DNA from: Alkalihalobacillus deserti
GTDB taxonomy: Bacteria; Bacillota; Bacilli; Bacillales; Bacillaceae_D
Reading direction: 5' to 3'
DNA length: 64,000 nucleotides
Assembly: GCF_020734105.1 (NCBI RefSeq)
Contig: NZ_JAJAFR010000005.1
Span: 62,001-126,000 of the forward strand
The notes beneath the pieces were generated by a model. The model saw nothing but the letters and a program-made list of their open reading frames with translations. It made no database searches and was not told where the DNA came from. Each line of letters begins with the position of its first letter. The stretch's first letter is position 1. This document shows, piece by piece, positions 8,293 through 15,188 of this stretch. Position numbers and translations under genes: made by a program.

Positions 8293-9462
8293 ATGAGTAA
8301 AAGTAGGATTGCTGCAATTGATGTTGGTAATGATTCGATTAAAGCGTTATTTGGAAAAGCGGATTTTGAAATAAATATCCCGAATGTCATTGCAAGAGAT
8401 ACAGAAGATCGTCCAGTTATTGGAATTGAAGAATTAAACGATAAAGATCCTCTAGAGGGAATACATATTAGAGTCCACTCCCCTGCTTTAAAAGAAAATA
8501 ATGTTATCTATCGTATCGGTAATTTAGCAGCGAAAAGTGATAATGCTACAGAGCTAGATCCAGGTAGCAGTAAATCTGAGGAAGACCAAACGCTTGTTAT
8601 GTTATTTGCTACGTTAGCATTGGATGCAGTGAGAGAAGAAAATAAGGAAGCTTTTAAAAAGACAAACAATGTTATTGATGCTAATTACACACTTGGAACA
8701 GGGCTCCCATTACGTGAAGTAAAAGAAGGTAAAGATGTTGGCTACCGGTCTCGTCTATTAAGTTCGGTTCACCAAGTTGAATTTTTAGTTACTCCTAAAT
8801 ACCAAGGAGTAAAGGTCAATATTAAATTTGATCAGTTGAAGGTATACCCTGAAGGATTTGCTGCATACATTAATTTAGTGATGGATAATAATTTAAACAT
8901 TATTAATAGAGATTTAGTTGATAAGAGAATTATTATTCAAGATATCGGTGGTCTATCAACGGATATTGCCGTTATTAAAAATCGTAATGTTGATGATGAC
9001 AAAGCACAAGGTTTCAACCTAGGTGTATCTGAATCATTAGAAGCAATCAGAGAGGAAATTAGAACGAAGCACGGTGTTGAATTAGATAGCCGTAGAGATG
9101 TAGTAGAAATCTTAACGAAGAAACAAGATCGTAATCATATTATGGTTAAAGGTAGTCGGACAAGCGTTCACGATATTACGGATCGTATTCTTGTAGAGCT
9201 TGCGAAAAAACAATACCGTCATTTACGTAACGTTTGGCAAAAGAATTCCCAAACGGAAATTGCTTATTTCGTTGGTGGTGGTGCAATGGTTTTAAAAGAT
9301 TACCTAACAACATTAAATAACAATTTAGATGGATATAATATTGGGTTTTTTGAAGATGAGAAAGAAAGCATTTGGATGATGGCGAATGCTTATTATAAGT
9401 TAATTGCAGCGTTTGACCGTAAAAATCATAAAGATCCTGAGAAAAAGGCTGTAAAAAACTAG
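8293..9462 (+). CDS. parM: ParM-type bacterial actin for DNA segregation
   Basis: 389 aa, start ATG at 8293 after GGAAGG. The actin/ASKHA fold is shown by the phosphate-1 loop near the N-terminus (AAIDVGNDSIKALFG), the phosphate-2 segment (IIQDIGGLSTDIAVIKN) and the adenosine loop (YFVGGGAMVLKDYL). It resembles the ParM/StbA-like actins of Bacillus plasmids, including the tubule-forming ParM of B. thuringiensis pBMB67. It should polymerise with ATP and push or pull DNA bound by the adaptor encoded 12 nt downstream. Surrounding genes (rlmN, aguAB, topB, argS) are chromosomal, so this is either a captured plasmid partition cassette or a chromosomal relative with another role. Confidence 0.88.
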   Translation: MSKSRIAAIDVGNDSIKALFGKADFEINIPNVIARDTEDRPVIGIEELNDKDPLEGIHIRVHSPALKENNVIYRIGNLAAKSDNATELDPGSSKSEEDQTLVMLFATLALDAVREENKEAFKKTNNVIDANYTLGTGLPLREVKEGKDVGYRSRLLSSVHQVEFLVTPKYQGVKVNIKFDQLKVYPEGFAAYINLVMDNNLNIINRDLVDKRIIIQDIGGLSTDIAVIKNRNVDDDKAQGFNLGVSESLEAIREEIRTKHGVELDSRRDVVEILTKKQDRNHIMVKGSRTSVHDITDRILVELAKKQYRHLRNVWQKNSQTEIAYFVGGGAMVLKDYLTTLNNNLDGYNIGFFEDEKESIWMMANAYYKLIAAFDRKNHKDPEKKAVKN

Positions 9463-9474
9463 TAGGGTGATTTC

Positions 9475-10101
9475 ATGACAAAAAAGGGGACGACTGGGAT
9501 TCAGAGGGGGCAGGCGATTACATTCCGTCTCCCTTCTGATACACCTGATCACATTATAAAACAATTACAAAAGTTAAAAGAGACAGAGAGACGAAACTTT
9601 TCTAGCAAAATCGCTGAATTTACGATTGAAGGAGTTAGTAATACCCTGGCGCGAGAGAAAGAAACGGTTACGATCCCACTTCCAAGACAGTTAAGCAAGG
9701 AACAGCGTAGCTGGCTTAAGCATTCTCATTCTGAAGCGTTATTAGGAAGTGTTATCTATAACCTATTAGCTGATCCTGTTCGGGCCACGTCTGTTCTAGC
9801 CGCTCTTAACAGCAATTCGATTAATATCGATGAGGCTCTGTACTTACAGGAACAAAAGGAAATTTCTTTCGATGCTGAGGTGAGTTCTGAACGCATTCAA
9901 GAGATTATTGAACCGGATTTAGAGGATGTTGAACAAGTGGTAACGACCGATCAAGATGATTTAGAGGATGATTTGATGAATTTTGATTGGAGTAAAGCCA
10001 AAGATGAAATCGCATCTTCAACTGAACCAAAAGAAGGGGAAATAGAAGAAGAGGATGCAGAAGATGTACTCGGTGATTTCTTAGCGCAGATGAATAGGTA
10101 A
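9475..10101 (+). CDS. ParR-like ribbon-helix-helix adaptor protein
   Basis: 208 aa; ATG at 9475 is 12 nt after the parM stop, so the two are co-transcribed. The N-terminal ~60 residues (GQAITFRLPSDTPDHIIKQL, then KIAEFTIEGV) fit a ribbon-helix-helix DNA-binding fold. The C-terminal ~75 residues are strongly acidic (DLEDDLMNFDW, EGEIEEEDAEDVLGDF) and probably disordered, like the tails by which ParR proteins engage ParM filaments. The expected role is to bind the iterons at 8034-8193, cap the filament and autorepress. The family assignment rests on context and fold pattern, not on strong sequence identity. Confidence 0.8.
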   Translation: MTKKGTTGIQRGQAITFRLPSDTPDHIIKQLQKLKETERRNFSSKIAEFTIEGVSNTLAREKETVTIPLPRQLSKEQRSWLKHSHSEALLGSVIYNLLADPVRATSVLAALNSNSINIDEALYLQEQKEISFDAEVSSERIQEIIEPDLEDVEQVVTTDQDDLEDDLMNFDWSKAKDEIASSTEPKEGEIEEEDAEDVLGDFLAQMNR

Positions 10102-10110
10102 AAACAAGGA

Positions 10111-10152
10111 CAGACTCAGTGGTCGCGAAAAAGCGAGTGAGTCTGTTTTTTT
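10111..10152 (+). terminator. Terminator of the parM operon
   Basis: CAGACTCA / TGAGTCTG stem followed by TTTTTTT, 10 nt after the adaptor stop codon. Confidence 0.88.
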
Positions 10153-10377
10153 GTTTCTATATATCAAAGTGATGTGACATTCGGATCTGAATTTCGAAAA
10201 GTGGAAGTATTGGTATGTTAAAACAAGGGTGTTTAGCCAATATACGAGGAGTGATTGTAGAATGAAAATTCAGTTCGTAGAGAATTTTTGTGGGGGTTAA
10301 TAAAACGTTGGCAATAAGTCGGAGCAATTACCTTCACCGCTTCAAAAATGTAGAAGCATAAGGGCTATACTTAGGTC

Positions 10378-10650
10378 GACCAAGATGATGAAGGCAATAG
10401 AAGTTGGGGTAGCACTGGTAATGAAGCAGGTTGAATATTTGTTAAAATTTAGTAAAGTGAGTGACGGAGTTTCAAACTAATCCAATTAGGTTGAAAGTAA
10501 TAGAAATTATTTATTGTTAGAACCGCTGTGAACTCTTACAAAATGTTGCTTCGTCTTCAGAAGAGCAATTAGCATGTGTCAAGTTGACTAGACTTAAGCA
10601 AGATGGCTCAAGACTTATATTCAACGTTTTATGCTGTTGAAAAAGAGTAG
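10378..10650 (+). pseudogene. Methyl-accepting chemotaxis protein C-terminal remnant
   Basis: No intact ORF, but shifted frames read like an MCP signalling tail: MMKAIEVGVALV, SKVSDGVSN (then a stop), NVASSSEEQLA, and LSKMAQDLYSTFYAVEKE ending at the TAG at 10650. Several frameshifts and deletions separate them. The rest of the 10160-10700 gap carries no recognisable gene. A second MCP fragment lies at 44912-45198. Confidence 0.65.
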
Positions 10651-10677
10651 GCTTTGATCAACCGGAGTCTTTTTAAA

Positions 10678-10703
10678 AGCAAGGGCTAGGTAAAGCCCTT
10701 GCT
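10678..10703 (-). terminator. Terminator of the 87-aa gene
   Basis: Perfect stem AGCAAGGGCT / AGCCCTTGCT with a 6-nt loop directly after the stop of the minus-strand gene; short U-tract. Confidence 0.7.
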
Positions 10704-10706
10704 AAC

Positions 10707-10970
10707 TTAGTCTTGATTAGGTAGCTTTTGCAAAGCTTGTTTCTGTTGTTCAAGCTCGCTCCGTACTAATTGAACCGCATCTTGATTATCAAAGTTAGAT
10801 GCTTGTTTAAGCGCATGCTCTGCTTTTTCAATCGAATGATATGCTTGATCAATTAGTTGCTGATTAGGATGACTCAATGCTTGGCTAACTGCATTTTGAA
10901 CGTGCTCAACCGATTGTTGAGCTTGGAAAATTTCATTTTGGGTTTGTACGCTGGAAATATTATTTTTCAT
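10707..10970 (-). CDS. Small helical protein, possibly DUF2564-like
   Basis: 87 aa from the ATG at 10970, which has AAGGAG 9-10 nt upstream; the in-frame ATG at 10979 directly abuts that site and is unlikely. The protein is all-helical, charged and glutamine-rich, with two similar helical halves (AQQSVEHVQNAVSQAL and AYHSIEKAEHALKQA), no cysteine and no membrane segment. The pattern recalls short Bacillus spore or cytoplasmic proteins of the DUF2564 type, but I am not certain of the family. It is monocistronic, with its own terminator. The 550-bp gap upstream (10980-11532) shows no gene I recognise. Confidence 0.65.
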   Translation of the reverse strand: MKNNISSVQTQNEIFQAQQSVEHVQNAVSQALSHPNQQLIDQAYHSIEKAEHALKQASNFDNQDAVQLVRSELEQQKQALQKLPNQD

Positions 10971-11532
10971 GTAGTCCATCTCCTTTCACAGTTATAATGT
11001 GCTTTAAGTCGACTTTTTATCTATAACATCAGGCATCTTTTTTCAATGAAAAGATAAATGGATAAGATAATAAGAAGCATTAAAAGAGAAAGGAGGGGAA
11101 ATCTAAATAATTATAAACGACCAATTTCTAAAACCACTGTTAGGTCTATCAGAAGTTTACTTTAAGCTAAAGAAGAGGAGGAGGAGGGAAGAGGTTGTTT
11201 GCTTTTTGTTGGTCTCCCCTTCTTTTTCTGTCTCTTAACGAACTCAGAGGTTACTTTTTTTGTAAGGGGGTTGTACGTTAAGCATTTAAGTGAAATTAGC
11301 CAAGTTAAGCACGTCCCTTCTGAAAATTTAAACTGACAACTATTAAATTGGAGTTCGGTGACAATTTAATACGGCCACTTCTAAAATAAGGTTGCTTTTT
11401 CTTTAGATGCAGTGAATATCTCAGGTTTAATGGGGTCACCAAAATGCAAATGTAAGGCGAGGAAGTAGCTTAATTTAAACCTTTTTTGTATAATGAGGTC
11501 TGGATAGTAAATTTATATAAGAGGATGGAATC

Positions 11533-11964
11533 ATGAGGAAAAACATTGAAAATATAACAATTGTTGCTTGGATTACCTCTTTGGTTGCTACTTTGGGTTC
11601 TTTATATTTTTCAGAAATAAGACTTTTTGAACCTTGTACGCTATGCTGGTATCAAAGAATTCTTATGTATCCATTGATTATTATTTTAGCGGTAGGGATT
11701 ATTAAAAAAGATGCTAGTGTTGCTCTTTATTCAGCGGTCTTATCTTTTATCGGCTTTAGTCTATCAGCCTATCATTATGCGATTCAAAAGGTTTCCTTTT
11801 TGGCGGAATCAGCCCCTAGTTGTGGGCGCATACCATGTTCAGGACAATATTTAAATTGGTTTGGTTTTGTGACGATTCCATTTCTAGCTTTAACAGCTTT
11901 TGTTATAATTCTTATTTGTAGTTTAATTGTTTTGCGTAAAGCGAAAGGAGAAAAATCTGCATGA
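11533..11964 (+). CDS. bdbC: Disulfide bond formation protein BdbC (DsbB family)
   Basis: 143 aa with four membrane segments. Redox cysteine pairs are at Cys35-Cys38 (PCTLCWYQR, the DsbB signature) and Cys97-Cys102 (SCGRIPC), both facing outward. The protein reoxidises an extracytoplasmic thiol oxidase and passes electrons to menaquinone. Its last 4 nt overlap the start of a membrane-anchored thioredoxin-like gene (ATGA), so the two form an oxidase/partner pair. Start ATG at 11533 after AGAGGATGG. Confidence 0.9.
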   Translation: MRKNIENITIVAWITSLVATLGSLYFSEIRLFEPCTLCWYQRILMYPLIIILAVGIIKKDASVALYSAVLSFIGFSLSAYHYAIQKVSFLAESAPSCGRIPCSGQYLNWFGFVTIPFLALTAFVIILICSLIVLRKAKGEKSA

Positions 11965-12431
11965 AGAAAGTTATTATTTTTGGGGGCATGGTCATTCTAA
12001 TATTTGTTGCCTTAGCTGTTGTATCAAACTTGCAGCAAACACAGAAAGCGGAAGGTAATGCATTTGGAAAAGAAACCTTGCACCCAGCTACAATTGAGTT
12101 GAAGGATAATCCTAATTATCAAAACATCATCTTACCAGAAGAGTTGGAAAATGAGTTAAGTAAAGAAGAAGCAGTAACGGTTTACTTTTATAGCTCGACT
12201 TGTCAGTTCTGTAAAGAAACAACCCCACGGTTAGTTCCTATAGCAAATGAAAAAGGGGTGGACCTTGTTCAATATAATCTATTGGAATTTGAAGATGGAT
12301 GGGAGAAATATGACTTAACAGCAACTCCAACCGTTATTCATTTTGAAGACGGATTAGAAAAGGGCCGTCTAGTAGGTGCTGCAACAAATGAGGAGTTTGA
12401 GCAATTTTTTGAAGAATTGGTATTAAAATAA
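11961..12431 (+). CDS. Membrane-anchored thioredoxin-like protein, partner of BdbC
   Basis: 156 aa. Residues 5-23 are an N-terminal signal anchor, and about 60-156 a thioredoxin fold with the active-site motif Cys81-Gln-Phe-Cys84 and the cis-proline region TATPTVIHF. It overlaps bdbC by 4 nt and is translationally coupled. It probably acts outside the membrane as the thiol-disulfide oxidase recycled by BdbC, the job of BdbD in B. subtilis. It is shorter than BdbD and closer to single-domain thioredoxins, so a reductant role is possible. There is no lipobox. Confidence 0.85.
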   Translation: MKKVIIFGGMVILIFVALAVVSNLQQTQKAEGNAFGKETLHPATIELKDNPNYQNIILPEELENELSKEEAVTVYFYSSTCQFCKETTPRLVPIANEKGVDLVQYNLLEFEDGWEKYDLTATPTVIHFEDGLEKGRLVGAATNEEFEQFFEELVLK

Positions 12432-12463
12432 TTTGTGCTTTTAACTTCCTCGTTTTAGATTTA

Positions 12464-12503
12464 AAATAAGCACCCAAACATTATGGTTTGGGTGCTTATT
12501 TTG
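12464..12503 (+). terminator. bdbC operon terminator
   Basis: AATAAGCACCCAAAC / GTTTGGGTGCTTATT hairpin with T-tract, 33 nt after the thioredoxin stop. Confidence 0.9.
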
Positions 12504-12527
12504 TATGACTAGAAAATTTTTGAATGA

Positions 12528-12737
12528 TTAATTTAGAGTAGCATAACTCTTTGAAACATATCCTTCCTCCATTTTATACATATCAGCTGTTATACCAACT
12601 AACTCGCTTGTACTTCCTTGGTAAAACACACCAACTTTTGAGGAGGTATTAAAATCTGAAGATGAATGGATCCATACATTGCCTGTCGCAATAATGGTTT
12701 TGTTACTATCATCACTAGTAGTCTTATTTATTACATA
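12528..12737 (-). pseudogene. SH3-domain protein C-terminal fragment
   Basis: The minus strand encodes about 65 residues ending at the TAA at 12528, including NVWIHSSSDFNTSSKVGVFY, then GSTSELVGITADMYK and EGYVSKSYATLN. This is a bacterial SH3 (SH3_3) repeat of the kind that targets proteins to the cell wall. Upstream of about 12737 the frame has stops, with no start codon or ribosome site, so the N-terminal part is lost. The following gap to 12964 has a small hairpin (ATGCATTG / CAATGCAT) and nothing else recognised. Confidence 0.65.
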
Positions 12738-12964
12738 TCACTAATAGAAAAAGAGTAAACATGAAGTAATTGATTAATCGTGTACTTTATTTTATAAAAG
12801 GAGTGGGGGAAGATTGGTTTTTTACGGATTGCCAAAAGACTGTTTGGAATCGCCATTCCAGGGAGGAAGCATAATAGGGAAATGCATTGAGTCTAGGTTG
12901 ACCCAATGCATAGTTAAAAGAGCTTATGACTGTAATGTTAATTATTAGTAGCTACTTGCTTGTC

Positions 12965-13669
12965 TTACTGCTTAAGGTTTGGATTTAACGTTCTATTCAC
13001 AGCCATATCATTTTCTCGATCCATTAAGTGATTCATGCCGCGAACAAGGGTATCATCTTCCAAAAGGCTCCAAATATGGTAACCTAGATCTTCTCTTTTT
13101 AAAAGAATTTCCTCTAACACTTGAACGGTTCCAAAGTCATTCAAGCTATGAGCTCTTTTGATTGTTTTTCTCATCATACCTTGTATTTTGATTTCGTGCT
13201 CAAGATCATTACGAAGAAAATCTCGCATCGTATAACGACCTTCAACTTCATGTTTGATATAAGAAATCTCATGCTGCGTAACAGGGTGTGCAGTCGGTAC
13301 AACACCAAGACGCGCAACTCTTTCTCCAACACTGTCAATGTGGTCTTGGGTCACGTCAATATGCTCATCAAGGATATGGTGTAAACTTCCAAATGATTCC
13401 GCACCTTCTGTTAACCAATGATGTTTCGTATATTGATGCAAGGCTACATTTAGAGCGCATAAATGTTCATCTAACATTAACCCCATTTCCAAGCGAGTCT
13501 CATACGGTAAACTGATACCCGATCCTTCTTTACGAGCTGTTCTAGGTTCTTGTCTTAGAACCATATCGGTTGGGTGGTCTGTTTTGTGACCAGGCATAGC
13601 CATATCGAAGCCAGATTTGTTAAGCTTAAATTCATCATGAGAAAAACCTTGATTATCATGTGTTTCCAT
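12965..13669 (-). CDS. Dps-like ferritin-family protein
   Basis: 234 aa from the ATG at 13669 (GAGG 8 nt upstream); the ORF opens earlier at 13702 but without a better site. Residues about 75-220 are a four-helix ferritin-like/Dps domain, with the dinuclear-iron motif region HHILDEHIDVTQDHIDSVGE, in which the H-D-E ligand pattern of Dps proteins (Hx11DxxxE) is visible. A long N-terminal extension of about 60 residues and an extra C-terminal helical segment make it larger than typical 150-aa Dps. Likely role: iron sequestration and peroxide protection in the cytosol. The length and N-terminal extension could indicate spore or vegetative partner binding (inference). Confidence 0.75.
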   Translation of the reverse strand: METHDNQGFSHDEFKLNKSGFDMAMPGHKTDHPTDMVLRQEPRTARKEGSGISLPYETRLEMGLMLDEHLCALNVALHQYTKHHWLTEGAESFGSLHHILDEHIDVTQDHIDSVGERVARLGVVPTAHPVTQHEISYIKHEVEGRYTMRDFLRNDLEHEIKIQGMMRKTIKRAHSLNDFGTVQVLEEILLKREDLGYHIWSLLEDDTLVRGMNHLMDRENDMAVNRTLNPNLKQ

Positions 13670-13785
13670 CGTATTAGCCTCTTTTCTTTTATTAAGATTC
13701 ATTACTAGTATGTGGTTTTTATTGAATTATATGTATATTGGTGAGCCTGGAGATTTATATAGAAGAGAAATGGTGAGTGGGGTCA

Positions 13786-13826
13786 ACAAAAAAACGAATG
13801 CCTCATATCATTGAGACACCCATCTT
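13786..13826 (-). terminator. Terminator of the YpiB-like gene
   Basis: On the minus strand GTGTCTCA / TGAGGCAT followed by a run of seven T, starting about 8 nt beyond the stop codon. Confidence 0.65.
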
Positions 13827-13834
13827 TTTATCGG

Positions 13835-14392
13835 TTATTTATCTTTTTCAATCTCTTTAAGTTCAGATAACCTTTCTACTAATCTATTAAATAGTTGCTT
13901 GTCATTTTGATCCAACGCTGCATCAATTTCTTCCCTAACTTTTTTTATTTCTTGCTCAATAAGTGACTTTTCAATAAGACTATTAACCTCTTTTGAGTAT
14001 TCTTGAAATTGTTTGTGACGCACAAAATAATTGGTGGAAGGTTCAACTAACTGAAGATAGCGCTGGTTATTTTGTCTCCCATAAAAATGTAAGACGATAT
14101 TTAATTTATCGGCTGGGTTGCTCATTAAATCTCCAAGTGCTTTTGATACATCTCCTGTTTTGTTCTTTCCATTGTAATAAACAAATCCTGGTTGATCTGA
14201 TTGCATACTTGATATAATAATTGATTTTTCATTTGTTTTAATGGAACTAGTGAAAGTTAAGTTCTCAAGAATAGGATGTTGTTTAAGTAAATACTCAATC
14301 AGAATTCGTGCATCTTTATGCTTGAGTTGATGTTGGTTTAAAAACCATTTTAAAAAATTGCTCTTTTCAGTTGTAGAAACCCAATTTTTCAT
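13835..14392 (-). CDS. YpiB-family (UPF0302) protein
   Basis: 185 aa, start ATG at 14392. The N-terminus WVSTTEKSNFLKWFLNQHQL and the C-terminal segment EIDAALDQNDKQLFNRLVERL match the layout of Bacillus YpiB/UPF0302 proteins, in which a conserved N-terminal domain is followed by a short helical domain. B. subtilis YpiB is encoded between menaquinone and aromatic amino-acid genes. Here the gene is alone, so it is probably a paralog. Biochemical function is unknown. No signal peptide or membrane segment is seen. Confidence 0.65.
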   Translation of the reverse strand: MKNWVSTTEKSNFLKWFLNQHQLKHKDARILIEYLLKQHPILENLTFTSSIKTNEKSIIISSMQSDQPGFVYYNGKNKTGDVSKALGDLMSNPADKLNIVLHFYGRQNNQRYLQLVEPSTNYFVRHKQFQEYSKEVNSLIEKSLIEQEIKKVREEIDAALDQNDKQLFNRLVERLSELKEIEKDK

Positions 14393-14533
14393 TTAAATCA
14401 CCCTAAATTTTCTTTCCTCTAGCATAACATGACTAGATCATTTAGCAATTAAGAACGTATTAAAATAAAGATAACATTGCTGAGCTAAATTGAATAAAGT
14501 ATCGAAAAGGTTCATGGAGAGGGGAAACGCAAA

Positions 14534-14965
14534 ATGATGATAAGGAGAGCAACAAATCAAGAGTTACATTTGATCCAAAGCTATGGACCTATTGTCCAAC
14601 AGGAAGCGACGTTAGGTTATTTGAGTGGGAATCAGCAAGGAATAAATGATGATATGACTTTATTTTACCAAGGTGAGTATCATGTCTTAATCGAAAATGG
14701 GGTGGTATGTGGATGGATTTTAATAGGTGAAACGAATTTGCCATACGAACAAGAAGTCATTGGTATGATACTGGAAATTTACGTAATCCCCAGATGGAGA
14801 AAGCATGGGTGTGGAGAGTTACTTATGAGGTATGCGCTGGATTTTTATAAAAGAAAGAACTTCAAAAGAGTTCAGCTCAATGTTTTTGCAGGCAATCAAG
14901 CAAAGAAATTATATGATAAATTAGGGTTTTATGAAGTCTCCACTTTGATGGAAAAAAATATTTAA
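14534..14965 (+). CDS. GNAT family N-acetyltransferase
   Basis: 143 aa, ATG at 14534 after GGAGAGGGG. The acetyl-CoA binding region is visible as YVIPRWRKHGCGELLMRYA, matching the R/Q-x-x-G-x-G/A loop, and is followed by the terminal NVFAGNQAKKLYDKLGF motif of GNAT enzymes. The acceptor (amine, protein or antibiotic) cannot be predicted. It is monocistronic; a parS-like palindrome overlaps its stop region and may double as a terminator. Confidence 0.85.
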   Translation: MMIRRATNQELHLIQSYGPIVQQEATLGYLSGNQQGINDDMTLFYQGEYHVLIENGVVCGWILIGETNLPYEQEVIGMILEIYVIPRWRKHGCGELLMRYALDFYKRKNFKRVQLNVFAGNQAKKLYDKLGFYEVSTLMEKNI

Positions 14966-14981
14966 TGTTTCATGTGAAACA
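14966..14981. promoter_or_regulatory. parS: parS-like ParB (Spo0J) site, one mismatch
   Basis: TGTTTCATGTGAAACA differs from the parS consensus TGTTTCACGTGAAACA at one position (C to T). It starts at the GNAT stop codon and is followed by six A. It could alternatively be just a terminator stem. A perfect site is at 25809. Confidence 0.55.
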
Positions 14982-15074
14982 AAAAAGAGCGAGGATCAAG
15001 GGCACTCTTTTAAGAATAAAATAATTTAAATCATCAACCACGCAAAAGCTGGTTACACTGTTTTCTTATGGTAT

Positions 15075-15188
15075 TATTGAATTTTGAACGGACTCGAAGC
15101 AATAAGCCTAGTCGCTACATCTTTAAAAGTCTTACTATGAGGGGGTTTCCCATAGTAAGACGAGTAGCGAACGGAGCCATTGCAAGTC
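15075..15188 (-). repeat. Diverged copy of the 58-kb palindromic repeat, used as 3' hairpin
   Basis: Read on the minus strand it has the same order as the 58178-58522 unit: TTGCAATGGCT, CGTCT, an inner hairpin, GACTT..AAA..ATG, then ATTGCTTCGAG and GTTCAAAA. The inner hairpin has changed sequence (GTCTTACTATG / CATAGTAAGAC) but keeps its position, which suggests conserved structure. It directly follows the stop of the L,D-transpeptidase gene and probably terminates it. Confidence 0.65.

Noticed and set aside
10980..11532. Hidden gene in the 550-bp gap before bdbC
   Set aside because: Six-frame reading shows only short frames with stops and no recognisable protein segments.
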